Origin: Natronospirillum sp965602035
Lineage (GTDB): Bacteria; Pseudomonadota; Gammaproteobacteria; Pseudomonadales; Natronospirillaceae
Assembly: GCA_965602035.1 (NCBI GenBank)
Contig: OZ271919.1
Location: 1,984,001-2,048,000 of the forward strand
DNA: 64,000 nucleotides
Direction of reading: 5' to 3'
This document shows positions 1-8,892 of the stretch, piece after piece; position 1 is the first letter of the stretch; every line of letters starts with the position of its first letter. The position numbers and the translations under genes are program-made. Under the pieces are notes generated by a model. It did not search any database and had not been told where the DNA came from. It worked only from the letters and a program-made list of their open reading frames with translations.

Positions 1-56
1 ACGATGAGCAAAACCACCCATACAGCTATGGCACGAGACACAAAGCTCACCGACAC
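1..56 (-). CDS. 5' end of a gene running off the window (possible EnvC-like protein)
   Basis: Only the first 18 codons are visible. A GTG at 56-54 follows a good ribosome binding site (GGGAGG) by five bases, and a second in-frame GTG lies at 50-48. The translation begins with a short polar stretch and then a hydrophobic run (AIAVWVVLLI), like a signal peptide or membrane anchor. It starts 15 bases after the gpmI stop on the same strand. In many gammaproteobacteria the gene after gpmI is envC, a murein hydrolase activator with a signal peptide. That identity rests on position only. Confidence 0.4.
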   Translation of the reverse strand, partial: MSVSFVSRAIAVWVVLLI

Positions 57-70
57 CGGCGCCTCCCGAA

Positions 71-1621
71 TCAATCCAACAGATTTTCGCCGGTCATTTC
101 CTGCGGCTGGGGTTCACCCATCATTTTCAATAATGTAGGCGCAATATCGCAGAGCCGCCCCTTGCGCAGCGAATGCGTCCGGTCGTTGCCGACATAGACA
201 AGCGGCACCGGAAAGACGGTATGCGATGTGACAGCCCCGCCGGTTTCGGGATCAACCATCAGTTCGGCATTGCCATGGTCGGCGGTAATAAGGCACTGGC
301 CATCAATTTCCAGAATTGCGTCCGTTACGTCTTTCAACGCCGCATCAAGTGCCTCCACCGCTTTGACGGCGGCCTCCATATCACCCGTGTGACCGACCAT
401 ATCACCGTTCGCGTAGTTACAGACCACCAGGTCGTATTTGCCGGCACGGATTGCCTCAACCAGCTTCTCGGTCACTTCCGGTGCACTCATTTCCGGCTGC
501 AGGTCGTAGGTAGCCACCTTGGGCGAAGGCACCAGTATGCGATCTTCGCCCTCGTACTGGCTCTCTTCACCACCGTTGAAAAAGAAGGTCACATGCGCGT
601 ATTTTTCAGTCTCGGCAATACGCAACTGCGTTTTGCCCTTTTTTGAAAGGTACTCACCCAACGTGTTCTCAAGGGCCTCGGGCGGATAGGCACAATGTGC
701 CGGGATATCAGCCGCATACTCTGTCAGCATGACGAAATCAGACAGCTGGGGTCGAACCGACCGGTCGAGGTCGGACTCCAGTCCATCATCGACCAGCGCT
801 CTGGTCAGCTCGCGGGCGCGGTCCGGCCGGAAATTCATGAATACCACGGCGTCGCCATCGGCCAGGGCGATAGGCTGACCGTCATGCTGAATGGATGTGG
901 CCGGCACGAATTCATCATCCTTGCCCTGCTCATAGGCGGCCTTGAGGCCAGAGACCGGATCCTCCGCCACAATGTCTGCCTGCCCGCGGGTAACCAGATC
1001 ATAGGCTTTCTGCACGCGCTCCCAGCGGTTATCGCGGTCCATGGCGTAATAGCGCCCGATCAGCGACACAACACCCGTCACCTTGAGCTCGTCGGCTTTT
1101 TGCTGCAGGCGCGCCAGTGTCGGCTCAGCGCTGCGCGGTGGTGTATCCCGGCCATCCAGGAACGCATGGACACAGACATCCACCCCGGCTCCTGCGGCCA
1201 TTTCCATCATGGCAACGAGATGGTCTTCATGGCTGTGCACGCCACCGGGTGACGCGAGCCCGAAAATATGCACCCTGCCGTTTGCGGCTTTCGCTGCGTT
1301 CACCGCATTCACCAGCGCTTCATTGCTGGCAAACAAACCATCTTCTATGTCTTTCGAGATCCGCGTGAAGTTCTGGTATACGATCCGGCCGGCACCCAGA
1401 TTCATGTGGCCCACCTCGGAATTGCCCATCTGGCCGTCCGGCAGGCCGACCGCCATACCGGACGTCTCGATCAGGTTTTTCGGGAACTCATTCCACAACC
1501 GATCCCAGGTCGGGGTATTTGCTTTCTCAATGGCATTTGATGTGGACGTATCGCTGTACCCGAAACCGTCCAGAATAATGAGTGCGACTGTTTTTTTTGC
1601 AGTCTGGCTCTGTGCAGTCAT
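71..1621 (-). CDS. gpmI: 2,3-bisphosphoglycerate-independent phosphoglycerate mutase
   Basis: This 516-residue enzyme interconverts 3- and 2-phosphoglycerate in the cytoplasm (glycolysis and gluconeogenesis) using two Mn ions and a phosphoserine. It has the family's usual length. The first metal-binding Asp lies in LDGFG (residues 17-21). The catalytic Ser is Ser68 in GNSEVGH, and the ADHGNAE metal motif lies near the C-terminus, as in the alkaline phosphatase superfamily. The ATG at 1621 has AGAGGT just upstream. It is transcribed away from the rhodanese-grxC-secB group, sharing a 199-base divergent region. The first codons of another minus-strand gene follow 14 bases after its stop, which suggests an operon. 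Confidence 0.97.
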   Translation of the reverse strand: MTAQSQTAKKTVALIILDGFGYSDTSTSNAIEKANTPTWDRLWNEFPKNLIETSGMAVGLPDGQMGNSEVGHMNLGAGRIVYQNFTRISKDIEDGLFASNEALVNAVNAAKAANGRVHIFGLASPGGVHSHEDHLVAMMEMAAGAGVDVCVHAFLDGRDTPPRSAEPTLARLQQKADELKVTGVVSLIGRYYAMDRDNRWERVQKAYDLVTRGQADIVAEDPVSGLKAAYEQGKDDEFVPATSIQHDGQPIALADGDAVVFMNFRPDRARELTRALVDDGLESDLDRSVRPQLSDFVMLTEYAADIPAHCAYPPEALENTLGEYLSKKGKTQLRIAETEKYAHVTFFFNGGEESQYEGEDRILVPSPKVATYDLQPEMSAPEVTEKLVEAIRAGKYDLVVCNYANGDMVGHTGDMEAAVKAVEALDAALKDVTDAILEIDGQCLITADHGNAELMVDPETGGAVTSHTVFPVPLVYVGNDRTHSLRKGRLCDIAPTLLKMMGEPQPQEMTGENLLD

Positions 1622-1820
1622 GCTGACCTCTAATCAGTTCATTTCCTTGAATACTCCCTGGCCCCGCCCTGTCGCATCTGTGTTACTGCGTTGGCGGGAA
1701 TACGCCGGTATTCTAACGTTATTGCGCGTCTACCGCGAACTGCAGACGGATGCCGATTTCAGACATCTGGTGTATACTGCCGCGCTCTGAATTCCTCTGG
1801 ACCTGGCTGAGTAGCAGAAC

Positions 1821-2249
1821 ATGTTTGATTTCATTCCGGAATTGGTCGACTTCGTATCCCAGAACTGGCCGCTGGCGCTGGTCTGGCTGGCAATGCTGGT
1901 CTGGGTCATCTATTCGGAGTCTTCGCGCGGCGGCCAGTCGGTCAGCCCGCAGGCAGCTACGGACCTGATCAACACGCAGTCCGCTGTGGTGGTCGATGTT
2001 CGTAAACCCGATGAGTACGACCGGGGTCATATCCCCGACGCCATCAACATTCCCGCCGCCAAGATCAAGGATCAGTTGGGTACCCTGGAAAAGCACAAGG
2101 GCAAACCGATCATTGTTGCCTGCCAGTCCGGTCAGTCTTCCGGCGCTGCCGGTGCTGAGCTGCGCAAGGCCGGTTTCGAAAACGTGCACCGCCTGAAAGG
2201 CGGGATCCTGGAATGGCAGAGCACCCGGCGTCCGCTGGTGAAATCCTGA
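1821..2249 (+). CDS. Membrane-anchored rhodanese-like protein (YibN type)
   Basis: This 142-residue protein has one N-terminal membrane segment (about residues 17-32) and a single cytoplasmic rhodanese domain. The active-site loop is CQSGQSS with Cys101. The domain also has the DVR-x-PDEY and GHIPDAINIP motifs typical of active rhodaneses. Such proteins carry persulfide sulfur on the cysteine; the physiological acceptor is not known here. It is the first gene of a tight group with grxC (one-base overlap of stop and start) and secB, the same order as yibN-grxC-secB in Escherichia coli. That supports a role in thiol or envelope homeostasis rather than cyanide detoxification. Confidence 0.9.
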   Translation: MFDFIPELVDFVSQNWPLALVWLAMLVWVIYSESSRGGQSVSPQAATDLINTQSAVVVDVRKPDEYDRGHIPDAINIPAAKIKDQLGTLEKHKGKPIIVACQSGQSSGAAGAELRKAGFENVHRLKGGILEWQSTRRPLVKS

Positions 2250-2518
2250 TGCCCGCGAACCGCGTTACGCTCTACACCACGCGCTTCTGTCCGTTCTGCA
2301 TGCGCGCCAAGGCGCTGCTGGATCGCAAACAGGTGGATTATCAGGAAATCCCGGTCGACGGTGACCGTGCACTGAGGGCGGAAATGACACGGCTGGCCGG
2401 GAGTCATACGGTGCCCCAGATCTGGATAGGTGACCAACACATCGGTGGTTGCGATGAACTGATGGCGCTGGAACGCGACCACAGGCTCGATACCCTGCTG
2501 AACAAGACAAAGGAGTAA
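2249..2518 (+). CDS. grxC: Glutaredoxin 3
   Basis: This 89-residue monodomain glutaredoxin reduces disulfides and glutathione mixed disulfides. The active site is CPFC (residues 14-17), with Phe in place of the more usual Tyr of CPYC. The TVPQIWIG segment supplies the cis-proline and is followed by GGCDEL, which binds glutathione. The reading frame could be extended to 2213, but the ATG at 2249 overlaps the rhodanese stop (TGATG) and gives the normal GrxC N-terminus. It lies between the rhodanese gene and secB, six bases before the latter, so the three are probably one transcript. Confidence 0.95.
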   Translation: MPANRVTLYTTRFCPFCMRAKALLDRKQVDYQEIPVDGDRALRAEMTRLAGSHTVPQIWIGDQHIGGCDELMALERDHRLDTLLNKTKE

Positions 2519-2524
2519 GACCCC

Positions 2525-2998
2525 ATGGCCGAAGAAAAACCCAAGACGCGTTTTGCCGTGCAGCGGATATTCACCCGCAATTCCTCGTTTGAAGCTCCGA
2601 ATATTCCTGACGTATTCCGACAGAAATGGCAGCCACAGGTAAAGGTGGACCTCGACACCCAGTCAAGCAGCATCAGCGAGGACACGTATCAGGTGCTGCT
2701 GCGGATTACGGTTACCGCAACACTCGAAGAGAAGACGGCGTTTCTCGCTGAGGTCGAACAAGGCTGCGTGGCGACCATCAGCGGTTTCGAGGAAGCACAA
2801 CTGAATCAGATGCTGGGCGCCTACCTCCCGGGGCTGCTGTTCCCCTACGCCCGTGAGACCATCGACACACTGGTGGTCAAGGGCAGTTTCCCTCCCGTGA
2901 TGCTGGCACCGGTCAATTTCGAGGCGTTGTATCGCTCCCGCCAGCAGAAGCAGAACGGGTCGGATCAGCCCGAATCAAACCAGCAGACAGACAGCTGA
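2525..2998 (+). CDS. secB: Protein-export chaperone SecB
   Basis: This 157-residue cytoplasmic tetrameric chaperone keeps precursor proteins unfolded and delivers them to SecA. The conserved core is clear: FAVQRIFTRNSSFEAPN near the N-terminus, then VKVDLDTQ and the LLFPYARETI and FPPVMLAPVNFEALY segments. The acidic and polar C-terminal tail is variable in the family. The ATG at 2525 follows the grxC stop by six bases with an AAGGAG ribosome binding site. A 326-base region with glnA control sites follows. Confidence 0.97.
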   Translation: MAEEKPKTRFAVQRIFTRNSSFEAPNIPDVFRQKWQPQVKVDLDTQSSSISEDTYQVLLRITVTATLEEKTAFLAEVEQGCVATISGFEEAQLNQMLGAYLPGLLFPYARETIDTLVVKGSFPPVMLAPVNFEALYRSRQQKQNGSDQPESNQQTDS

Positions 2999-3061
2999 TA
3001 CAGCAATGTTCCGAAACAGTGCGCGGAAAACAAGCTAAACGGCTGCGGCGCACTGATTTGG

Positions 3062-3078
3062 TGCACCATGGCAGTGCA
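3062..3078. promoter_or_regulatory. NtrC binding site 1 upstream of glnA
   Basis: The sequence is TGCAC-N7-GTGCA, a perfect match to the palindromic NtrC (NRI) recognition pattern. Its centre is about 104 bases upstream of the sigma-54 -24 element, the normal distance for an enhancer. The same perfect pattern occurs twice upstream of ntrB in this window. Confidence 0.8.
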
Positions 3079-3082
3079 TAGA

Positions 3083-3099
3083 TGCCCATTTTTGGTGCA
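3083..3099. promoter_or_regulatory. NtrC binding site 2 upstream of glnA
   Basis: The sequence is TGCCC-N7-GTGCA, one mismatch from the pattern. It is centred 21 bases, two helical turns, from site 1. Two turns on the same face of the helix suit cooperative binding of two NtrC dimers. Confidence 0.7.
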
Positions 3100-3173
3100 T
3101 TTTTAGTGTTGTTGGGACAGGAAGTGAGTAGTTGCACACCTGACACCGCCTCTAATCCGGCAACTTGAAACAA

Positions 3174-3189
3174 TGGCACACGCCTTGCT
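3174..3189 (+). promoter_or_regulatory. Sigma-54 (-24/-12) promoter of glnA
   Basis: TGGCAC-N5-TTGCT matches the RpoN consensus at every fixed position, with GG at 3175-3176 and GC at 3187-3188. Transcription should start near 3199-3200, leaving a leader of about 125 bases before glnA. Together with the NtrC sites upstream it reproduces the architecture of the enterobacterial glnAp2 promoter. Confidence 0.85.
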
Positions 3190-3194
3190 TTAAA

Positions 3195-3211
3195 TGCCCA
3201 CAAGTAGTGCA
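3195..3211. promoter_or_regulatory. Third NtrC-like site over the glnA transcription start
   Basis: The sequence is TGCCC-N7-GTGCA, identical in its half-sites to site 2. It covers the predicted sigma-54 start point. A site there could limit transcription when NtrC is abundant. This role is inference; the sequence match is direct. Confidence 0.45.
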
Positions 3212-3324
3212 ATTCGGCTCGGACTACCCCCGGTGGCGGACATCGGGCTGGGATCCGTCCCGGGAAACTCTTACCCGGCCTGTCTTCCGCAGTCCGGACG
3301 GTCAACCATGTGGAGATGAATCGT

Positions 3325-4731
3325 ATGTCAGAGAAAACTCTGAAGCTGATCAAGGATAACGAGGCCAAGTGGGTCGACCTGCGTTTTACCGATACACGCG
3401 GTAAGGAGCAGCACGTAACGATTCCTGCGAAAGAAGTGGATGAGGACTTCTTCGAGGAAGGTCAGATGTTCGACGGGTCTTCCATCAACGGCTGGAAGGG
3501 CATCAATGAGTCCGACATGATTCTCATGCCCGATGACAACGCCTCAAGAATGGACCCGTTCACAGAAGACGCTACCGTCATCGTGCGCTGCGACATCGTC
3601 GAGCCGAGCACGATGCAGGGTTATGAGCGTGATCCGCGCTCTGTTGCCAAGCGCGCCGAAGAATACCTGAAGTCAACCGGGTTGGGCGACACGGCCTTTT
3701 TCGGCCCGGAGCCGGAGTTCTTCGTGTTCGACAGTGTTAACTGGCATGTGAACATGGAAGGTGCAGGCTACCGCATCACGTCAGAAGAAGGTGCCTGGGC
3801 ATCCGCGGAAAAGTTTGACGGCATTAACCAGGGCCACCGCCCCGGCGTAAAAGGCGGCTATTTCCCGGTGCCGCCGGTCGACAGCCTCTACGACGTGCGT
3901 TCAGCGATGTGCGACGCCATGGAAGCCATGGGCCTCGACGTGGAAGTACACCACCACGAGGTAGCGAACGCCGGTCAGTGTGAAATCGGCATCAAGTTCA
4001 ACACCCTGGTCAACAAGGCTGACGAAGTACAGATCCTGAAATACTGCGTCCACAACGTCGCGCATGCTTATGGCAAAACCGCGACCTTCATGCCCAAGCC
4101 GGTAGTCGGGGACAACGGTTCCGGCATGCACGTGCACCAGTCTTTCTGGAAAGACGGGGTGAACCAGTTCGCGGGCGACAAGTACGCAGGTCTGTCTGAA
4201 ACAGCCCTGTACTACATCGGTGGTATCATCAAGCACGCACGGGCGCTCAACGCGTTCACCAACGCATCCACCAACTCCTACAAGCGCCTGGTTCCGGGTT
4301 TCGAAGCACCGGTAATGCTGGCTTATTCTGCCCGCAACCGCTCTGCTTCCATTCGTATCCCGTATGTCGCCAGCCCGAAAGGCAAGCGTATTGAAACCCG
4401 CTTCCCCGATCCGACGGCCAACCCGTATCTGGCGTTCGCTGCCATGCTGATGGCCGGTATTGACGGGGTGAAGAACAAGATTCACCCGGGCGAAGCCGCC
4501 GACAAGGACCTGTATGACCTGCCGGCCGAGGAAGCCCTGTCTATTCCGACGGTTGCCGGTTCTCTTGAAGAGGCCCTCAACGCGCTTAAAGACGACATGG
4601 ACTTCCTGACGCAGGGTGGCGTGTTCACTGAAGACATGATCGAAGCCTACATTGAACTGAAGGGCGAGGACATCGAGAAGCTGCGTATGACAACGCACCC
4701 GATCGAGTTCGACATGTATTACTCCGTCTGA
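3325..4731 (+). CDS. glnA: Glutamine synthetase, type I
   Basis: This 468-residue enzyme makes glutamine from glutamate, ammonia and ATP and forms a cytoplasmic dodecamer. Its length and motifs are those of the type I-beta form: EPEFFVF metal ligands, the NGSGMHVH active-site segment, and [10 protein letters not shown]. Tyr397 in the last motif is at exactly the position adenylylated by GlnE in enteric bacteria, so post-translational control is expected. The start at 3325 was chosen because GGAG lies nine bases upstream and the protein then begins with the usual [15 protein letters not shown] at 3310 is possible but unlikely. Upstream are a sigma-54 promoter and NtrC sites; ntrBC lies 27 kb away in this window. 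Confidence 0.98.
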   Translation: MSEKTLKLIKDNEAKWVDLRFTDTRGKEQHVTIPAKEVDEDFFEEGQMFDGSSINGWKGINESDMILMPDDNASRMDPFTEDATVIVRCDIVEPSTMQGYERDPRSVAKRAEEYLKSTGLGDTAFFGPEPEFFVFDSVNWHVNMEGAGYRITSEEGAWASAEKFDGINQGHRPGVKGGYFPVPPVDSLYDVRSAMCDAMEAMGLDVEVHHHEVANAGQCEIGIKFNTLVNKADEVQILKYCVHNVAHAYGKTATFMPKPVVGDNGSGMHVHQSFWKDGVNQFAGDKYAGLSETALYYIGGIIKHARALNAFTNASTNSYKRLVPGFEAPVMLAYSARNRSASIRIPYVASPKGKRIETRFPDPTANPYLAFAAMLMAGIDGVKNKIHPGEAADKDLYDLPAEEALSIPTVAGSLEEALNALKDDMDFLTQGGVFTEDMIEAYIELKGEDIEKLRMTTHPIEFDMYYSV

Positions 4732-4756
4732 CACCAGGGCGGTGTAACGCACCCTG

Positions 4757-4787
4757 TGCAGGCAGCCTTGAATCGAGGCCGCCTGCA
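4757..4787 (+). repeat. Imperfect 11-bp hairpin after glnA
   Basis: TGCAGGC at 4757-4763 pairs with GCCTGCA at 4781-4787, and an inner GCCT/AGGC stem follows after one A-C mismatch, leaving a seven-base loop. No T-run follows it directly. It precedes the intrinsic terminator and may stabilise the 3' end of the abundant glnA transcript. Confidence 0.5.
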
Positions 4788-4797
4788 TACTTCGAAG

Positions 4798-4830
4798 CCC
4801 GCAGTGGTTCACCCGCTGCGGGTTTTATTT
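4798..4830 (+). terminator. Intrinsic terminator of glnA
   Basis: CCCGCAG at 4798-4804 pairs with CTGCGGG at 4816-4822, followed by a T-rich run (TTTTATTTT). It lies between glnA and ubiH and separates nitrogen-controlled from housekeeping transcription. Confidence 0.8.
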
Positions 4831-4873
4831 TGCCCGGCATCCCGACGGTTTTACTGTTATCCTCAACGCCACT

Positions 4874-6073
4874 ATGACGCCCGATTACGATATTGCCATC
4901 ATTGGAGCGGGTCTGGTGGGCCTGAGCTTCGCGCTTAATCTGCCGGAATCCGTGCAGGCTCGCACGCTGCTAGTCGATGCCGCTGCCGAACCGGGGTCTG
5001 ACTGGCCCGGCCCACCGGGACTGGACGACCGCGGAACCGCGCTCAACCGGCGATCCCTGTCGATTTTCCGGAAACTTGGCGTGCTGGACCGCATTACACC
5101 GGCCATGGGTGAGATTCGCCACATTGAAGTCAGTCAGGCCGGTTATTGGGGACTGTCAGAGCTGACGGACGATCATGCACTCGGCGCGGTTGTTTCCAAC
5201 CGACACCTCGGCGCTGCACTCTGGGAAAGGGTGCAGCAATCGCGGTTGCAGTGGCGATTCAATACGGTTGGTACAACGGTGACGATGCATTCCGACAGGG
5301 CAACAATAGCTCTGGAAGGCAGTGGCGATGTTTCCTGTCGGCTGCTCGTGCTGGCCGACGGTAATCGCTCCGGGCTTGCGCGCCGGCTGGGTTTTGGTGA
5401 GCGGCGCCATGACTACGGCCAGCACGCCATTACCTTCAATATTGAGCGCAGTGGTGCTGCCAACGGGCGTGCCTATGAACGGTTCACACGAGAAGGCCCG
5501 AGGGCCCTGTTACCCCTGGCTGAAAACCGGCAGACGGTTGTCTGGACCGCTGATCAGGAGATGGTGGAAGACATACTGGCGACACCCGTGGAAGACTGGA
5601 AAACCGCTGTACTCTCCACCTTCGGGACCGACCAGGGCGCGGTAACGGCGGTGTCTGACCGATCCGCCTACCCACTGTCCATGACCAGGACCTGCGAAAT
5701 CGGTCGCCCCAGAATCGTGCAGCTCGGCAACAGCGCCATGACACTGCACCCCGTGGCGGGCCAGGGCTTCAATCTTCATCTCAGAACAGCCGAGCAACTG
5801 GCAAGGGCGGTGAGCGATGCGGCCGGGGACCCCGGCAGTCGGCAGGCGCTTACACCCTGGCTGACAAGCACCGAAGCGGCGTTCGATCAGATGCAGCAGG
5901 CCTGTCATGGCCTGGTCCGGCTTTTTGAGCCCCAATGGTCCCCGCTCGCGCACCTGCGGGGCCTCGGACTTGCCAGTCTGAACGCCTTCGCTCCGGCAAG
6001 GCGCTCCATTATCAGCCTGGCGCTGGGGTACTCGCATCCGCCACTGAACAAGTCAGGAGTCCGTTCCCTATGA
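4874..6073 (+). CDS. ubiH: UbiH-type FAD-dependent ubiquinone hydroxylase
   Basis: This 399-residue flavoprotein monooxygenase of the UbiH/COQ6 family is expected to hydroxylate C6 of the octaprenyl-phenol ring in ubiquinone synthesis. The N-terminal FAD dinucleotide motif is DIAIIGAGLVGLSFALNL. The DDRGTALN segment corresponds to the DxRxxAL motif of UbiH. The second FAD motif GNSAMTLHPVAGQGFNLHLRT lies near residue 285, a family hallmark (AHxxxPxxGQGxN). It overlaps the next hydroxylase gene by an ATGA, as in the E. coli ubiH-ubiI pair. The order and sequence resemblance support UbiH; the exact ring position could be confused with sister enzymes. Confidence 0.85.
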   Translation: MTPDYDIAIIGAGLVGLSFALNLPESVQARTLLVDAAAEPGSDWPGPPGLDDRGTALNRRSLSIFRKLGVLDRITPAMGEIRHIEVSQAGYWGLSELTDDHALGAVVSNRHLGAALWERVQQSRLQWRFNTVGTTVTMHSDRATIALEGSGDVSCRLLVLADGNRSGLARRLGFGERRHDYGQHAITFNIERSGAANGRAYERFTREGPRALLPLAENRQTVVWTADQEMVEDILATPVEDWKTAVLSTFGTDQGAVTAVSDRSAYPLSMTRTCEIGRPRIVQLGNSAMTLHPVAGQGFNLHLRTAEQLARAVSDAAGDPGSRQALTPWLTSTEAAFDQMQQACHGLVRLFEPQWSPLAHLRGLGLASLNAFAPARRSIISLALGYSHPPLNKSGVRSL

Positions 6074-7296
6074 CCGACTATGATCTGATCGTTGTCGGCG
6101 GCGGCATGACCGGTGCGAGCCTTGCGCTGGCGCTCGCGGCAACACGGTGGACCGTCGCCATTGTTGACCCGAGGCCGGACAACCCGTCGCCGGGGAGTAC
6201 CGACCCTTCAACCGGCGGGGATTTCAGCCCCCGAGTGTCCGCCCTCGCCCCGTCGAGCCAGACCTGGCTGCATGAGGTGGGGGCCTGGCCTCTGATCCCC
6301 GCCACGCGCCTGAGCCCGTACACCCATATGCACGTCTGGGACGCTGACGGGTCGGGTGTCGTTCACTTCGATGCCGCAGACCTGGGGAACAACGAAGAAG
6401 TCGGTCCTCTCGGGTATATCGTGGAAAATTCGTGGGTAGAGCATGCTCTCTGGGAGCGCCTGAACCAGACAGACAGGGTCAAAACCTGTAACGGAGAGCG
6501 TGTTGAGCATGCCGAACGCCGAAACGACGGTGCCTGGTCCCTCGAGCTCTTGGGCAGCGATGGCCGCGTGCGGTTTCTTACCTGTCGGCAACTTGTCATT
6601 GCGGATGGGGCCCGTTCACCGCTGCGAGAGTCGCTGGATTTCAGTACCCGGCGCTGGTCCTGCAATCAGACTGCTCTGGTGGCCACGGTCCGGCACGAAC
6701 ACGGGCACCAGTCGACGGCGCGACAGGCATTTCACCGTGAAGGCCCTCTGGCCTTCCTGCCGTTGAGGCTGCCCCACTACTCGTCGATCGTCTGGTCAAT
6801 GGATACCGGCGAAGCCAATGAATTTCTGGCCCTTGACCCGGCCATACAGGCGCAGCGGCTGACCGGCGCCATTGGTTTTCACCTGGGAGCGGTTGAACTG
6901 TGCAGCGAGCTCCATTCATTTCCTCTGTACCAGATGTTTGCCCAACGCTACTGGCAACCGGGCGCGGTACTGGCGGGTGATGCAGCGCATCAATTGCACC
7001 CACTGGCCGGCCAGGGCGTTAACCTTGGACTGCAGGACGTGTCCGCCCTCGCCGGCATTCTGATTACCGCATCCAGCCAGGGAGTCGACCTCACCGACCC
7101 GTTGCTGTATCGCCGCTATGCACGCCAGCGCCAGGCGCAGAACCTGGGCGGTGTCGCTGCCATGGAAGGGTTCCGGCGCCTCTTTGCGCCCACCAGTCCG
7201 GCTGTGCATGCGGCCCGCAATCTCGGCATGCGCGTGTTCAATCAATCCGGTGTCATGCGTCGGCTGGCTGGCCGCTGGGCCAGTGGGCACCGATAA
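6070..7296 (+). CDS. ubiI: UbiI/VisC-type FAD-dependent ubiquinone hydroxylase
   Basis: This 408-residue paralogue of the preceding gene has an FAD motif (DLIVVGGGMTGASLALAL) at residues 4-21. It also has the FSPRVSAL segment typical of VisC/UbiI and the GDAAHQLHPLAGQGVNLGLQD second FAD motif. In E. coli UbiI hydroxylates C5 of the ubiquinone ring. The frame is open back to 5935, but the ATG at 6070 overlaps the ubiH stop (ATGA) and gives a normal N-terminus. Its last 44 bases overlap the convergent trmL gene. UbiF-like activity on C6 cannot be excluded. Confidence 0.82.
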   Translation: MTDYDLIVVGGGMTGASLALALAATRWTVAIVDPRPDNPSPGSTDPSTGGDFSPRVSALAPSSQTWLHEVGAWPLIPATRLSPYTHMHVWDADGSGVVHFDAADLGNNEEVGPLGYIVENSWVEHALWERLNQTDRVKTCNGERVEHAERRNDGAWSLELLGSDGRVRFLTCRQLVIADGARSPLRESLDFSTRRWSCNQTALVATVRHEHGHQSTARQAFHREGPLAFLPLRLPHYSSIVWSMDTGEANEFLALDPAIQAQRLTGAIGFHLGAVELCSELHSFPLYQMFAQRYWQPGAVLAGDAAHQLHPLAGQGVNLGLQDVSALAGILITASSQGVDLTDPLLYRRYARQRQAQNLGGVAAMEGFRRLFAPTSPAVHAARNLGMRVFNQSGVMRRLAGRWASGHR

Positions 7297-7744
7297 AGTC
7301 TGACTGTCGCCAGGCTTCAAAAGCAACGACGGCCACACTGTTCGACAGGTTCATGCTGCGTGAATCAGGCTGCATGGGCAGCCGAAGGCATTGCTCTGTA
7401 CCGACAGCGTCCCGAACCGACTCCGGCAGCCCGCGCGTCTCCGGGCCGAAGAGGAAATAGGCCTCGCCGGCAAAAGGCACTTCGTAGAAAGACCGCTGGC
7501 CCTTGGTGGTCAGTGCCCAGAGAGACGCAGGCACCTGCCGAGTCAAAAACTCGTCGTAGCTGTCATGAACGCGAACACGGGCCCATTCATGGTAATCGAG
7601 ACCAGCCCGCCGCAGTGCTTTGTCTTCCATTGTAAATCCAAGTGGCCGTATCAGATGAAGATGGCATCCTATGTTCGCGCAGAGCCGGATGATATTTCCG
7701 GTGTTGGGCGGAATCTCGGGCTGGTAAAGTACAATGTGGAACAT
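7253..7744 (-). CDS. trmL: tRNA (cytidine(34)-2'-O)-methyltransferase
   Basis: This 163-residue SPOUT-class methyltransferase modifies the wobble base of tRNA-Leu. The N-terminus is MFHIVLYQPEIPPNTGNIIR, the family signature. FGPETRGLPE (SAM-binding knot) and the LSNSVAVVAFEA motif near the C-terminus are also present. An upstream extension to 7807 is open but gives a non-family N-terminus, so the ATG at 7744 was used. Its 3' end lies inside the convergent ubiI gene. It is divergent from the MSHA locus. Confidence 0.93.
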   Translation of the reverse strand: MFHIVLYQPEIPPNTGNIIRLCANIGCHLHLIRPLGFTMEDKALRRAGLDYHEWARVRVHDSYDEFLTRQVPASLWALTTKGQRSFYEVPFAGEAYFLFGPETRGLPESVRDAVGTEQCLRLPMQPDSRSMNLSNSVAVVAFEAWRQSDFIGAHWPSGQPADA

Positions 7745-7854
7745 GAATGAACACCGGTCGAATTCTGGGTTGCACGTTCCCTGCGGCGGAATTAGCCTAC
7801 AGGTCAAATAATTGTCATGATAGCTCGCAATACGGGGTGGGAGCCACAGAACCT

Positions 7855-8892
7855 ATGCGACTGTTGAAACCGAATACTGGCTCCGTTGTGGGCTGTCTGC
7901 CGGCCGGCGATGATCTGATCATTGCAGACGTTCGTGGTGGGCGCCAACCCCGGGTCGAGGCGTTGCACCGGGTGCGCCACCCCGGTGATGAGCCGGCAGC
8001 TCTCAGGCGACTGGCCCGGTCACTGGGTCTGCACAATCGGGCATGGGTCTGGATTCTGCCGGAAGGCGCCTATCAGCTCCTGCTGGTTGACGTTCCGGAC
8101 GTGCCGGCAGAAGACGTAAAAAGTGCACTTCAGCTGAAGGTCAAAGACCTGATCGATTTTCCGCTCGCCCAGGCCAGTGTAGACATTCTGTTTCTGCCTG
8201 AGGAAGCATTCCGGGGCCGAAGCCGGATGGCGTTTGCCGTCGTTGCGCACCGGGAAGACACGGTGCCGGTAGAAGACCTGTTCGGCCTGGCGGGGCTGAA
8301 GCTGCAGCGCATTTCCGTGGCTGACCTCGCGTATCGCAACCTGCTGCACCTGGTCAGCGAAAATGCAGCGGCGGCGCTGCTGGTGATGCGCGACAATGAA
8401 TCCGCACTCAGTGCTATATTTGCCGACGACCTCTGCCTGGTAAGAGCGCTGCCTATTGCCGCCGGCGAGCTGGCTGCGGTTGACGATCAGTCTGAACTGC
8501 AAACCGACGCCGACACGGGCAGCTCGGACTCCTATGATTTCGATCTGGAACTGTCGCCGGACGACCTGGCACGCAGCGAGAATGAACCGGATGACCCGCT
8601 GGCCCGACAACTGGACACTCTGGCGCTCGAGCTGCAACGCTCATTCGACTACTTCGACAGTCAACTGGGGCTCGGCCGTATTGCCGAGCTGCGGATCATG
8701 TCTCGCTATGACCTGCCCGACCAGGTATACAGTAACATGAACAGCCGGTTTGACCTTCTTGCTGCACCACTGTCGCTCGAAGAGCACATTGCACTGGCAC
8801 CCGGGGTTGCCTCAGATCGACTCTCCGAGGCCTCGGTGGCAATCGGTGGCGCACTTTACTCATCCGGACGTGCCACTCATGCAGAATATTGA
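7855..8892 (+). CDS. mshI: MSHA biogenesis protein MshI (PilM-like)
   Basis: This 345-residue protein opens the pilus locus. It resembles the actin-like PilM/MshI proteins that form the inner-membrane platform of type IV pili on the cytoplasmic side. The best-conserved part is residues about 60-130 (VPAEDVKSALQLKVKDLIDFP, the PilM membrane-binding region). An acidic stretch (about 220-260) is unlike PilM and typical of the looser MshI family. The ATG at 7855 was chosen (GGGAG 11 bases upstream); an upstream in-frame ATG at 7747 would add 36 non-conserved residues. It overlaps the next gene by 14 bases. Identity rests largely on operon position. Confidence 0.8.
   Translation: MRLLKPNTGSVVGCLPAGDDLIIADVRGGRQPRVEALHRVRHPGDEPAALRRLARSLGLHNRAWVWILPEGAYQLLLVDVPDVPAEDVKSALQLKVKDLIDFPLAQASVDILFLPEEAFRGRSRMAFAVVAHREDTVPVEDLFGLAGLKLQRISVADLAYRNLLHLVSENAAAALLVMRDNESALSAIFADDLCLVRALPIAAGELAAVDDQSELQTDADTGSSDSYDFDLELSPDDLARSENEPDDPLARQLDTLALELQRSFDYFDSQLGLGRIAELRIMSRYDLPDQVYSNMNSRFDLLAAPLSLEEHIALAPGVASDRLSEASVAIGGALYSSGRATHAEY

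Noticed and set aside
3901..4812. 303-codon minus-strand frame opposite glnA
   Set aside because: It is an antisense shadow of a highly conserved gene, with an arginine- and histidine-rich translation and no recognisable motif.
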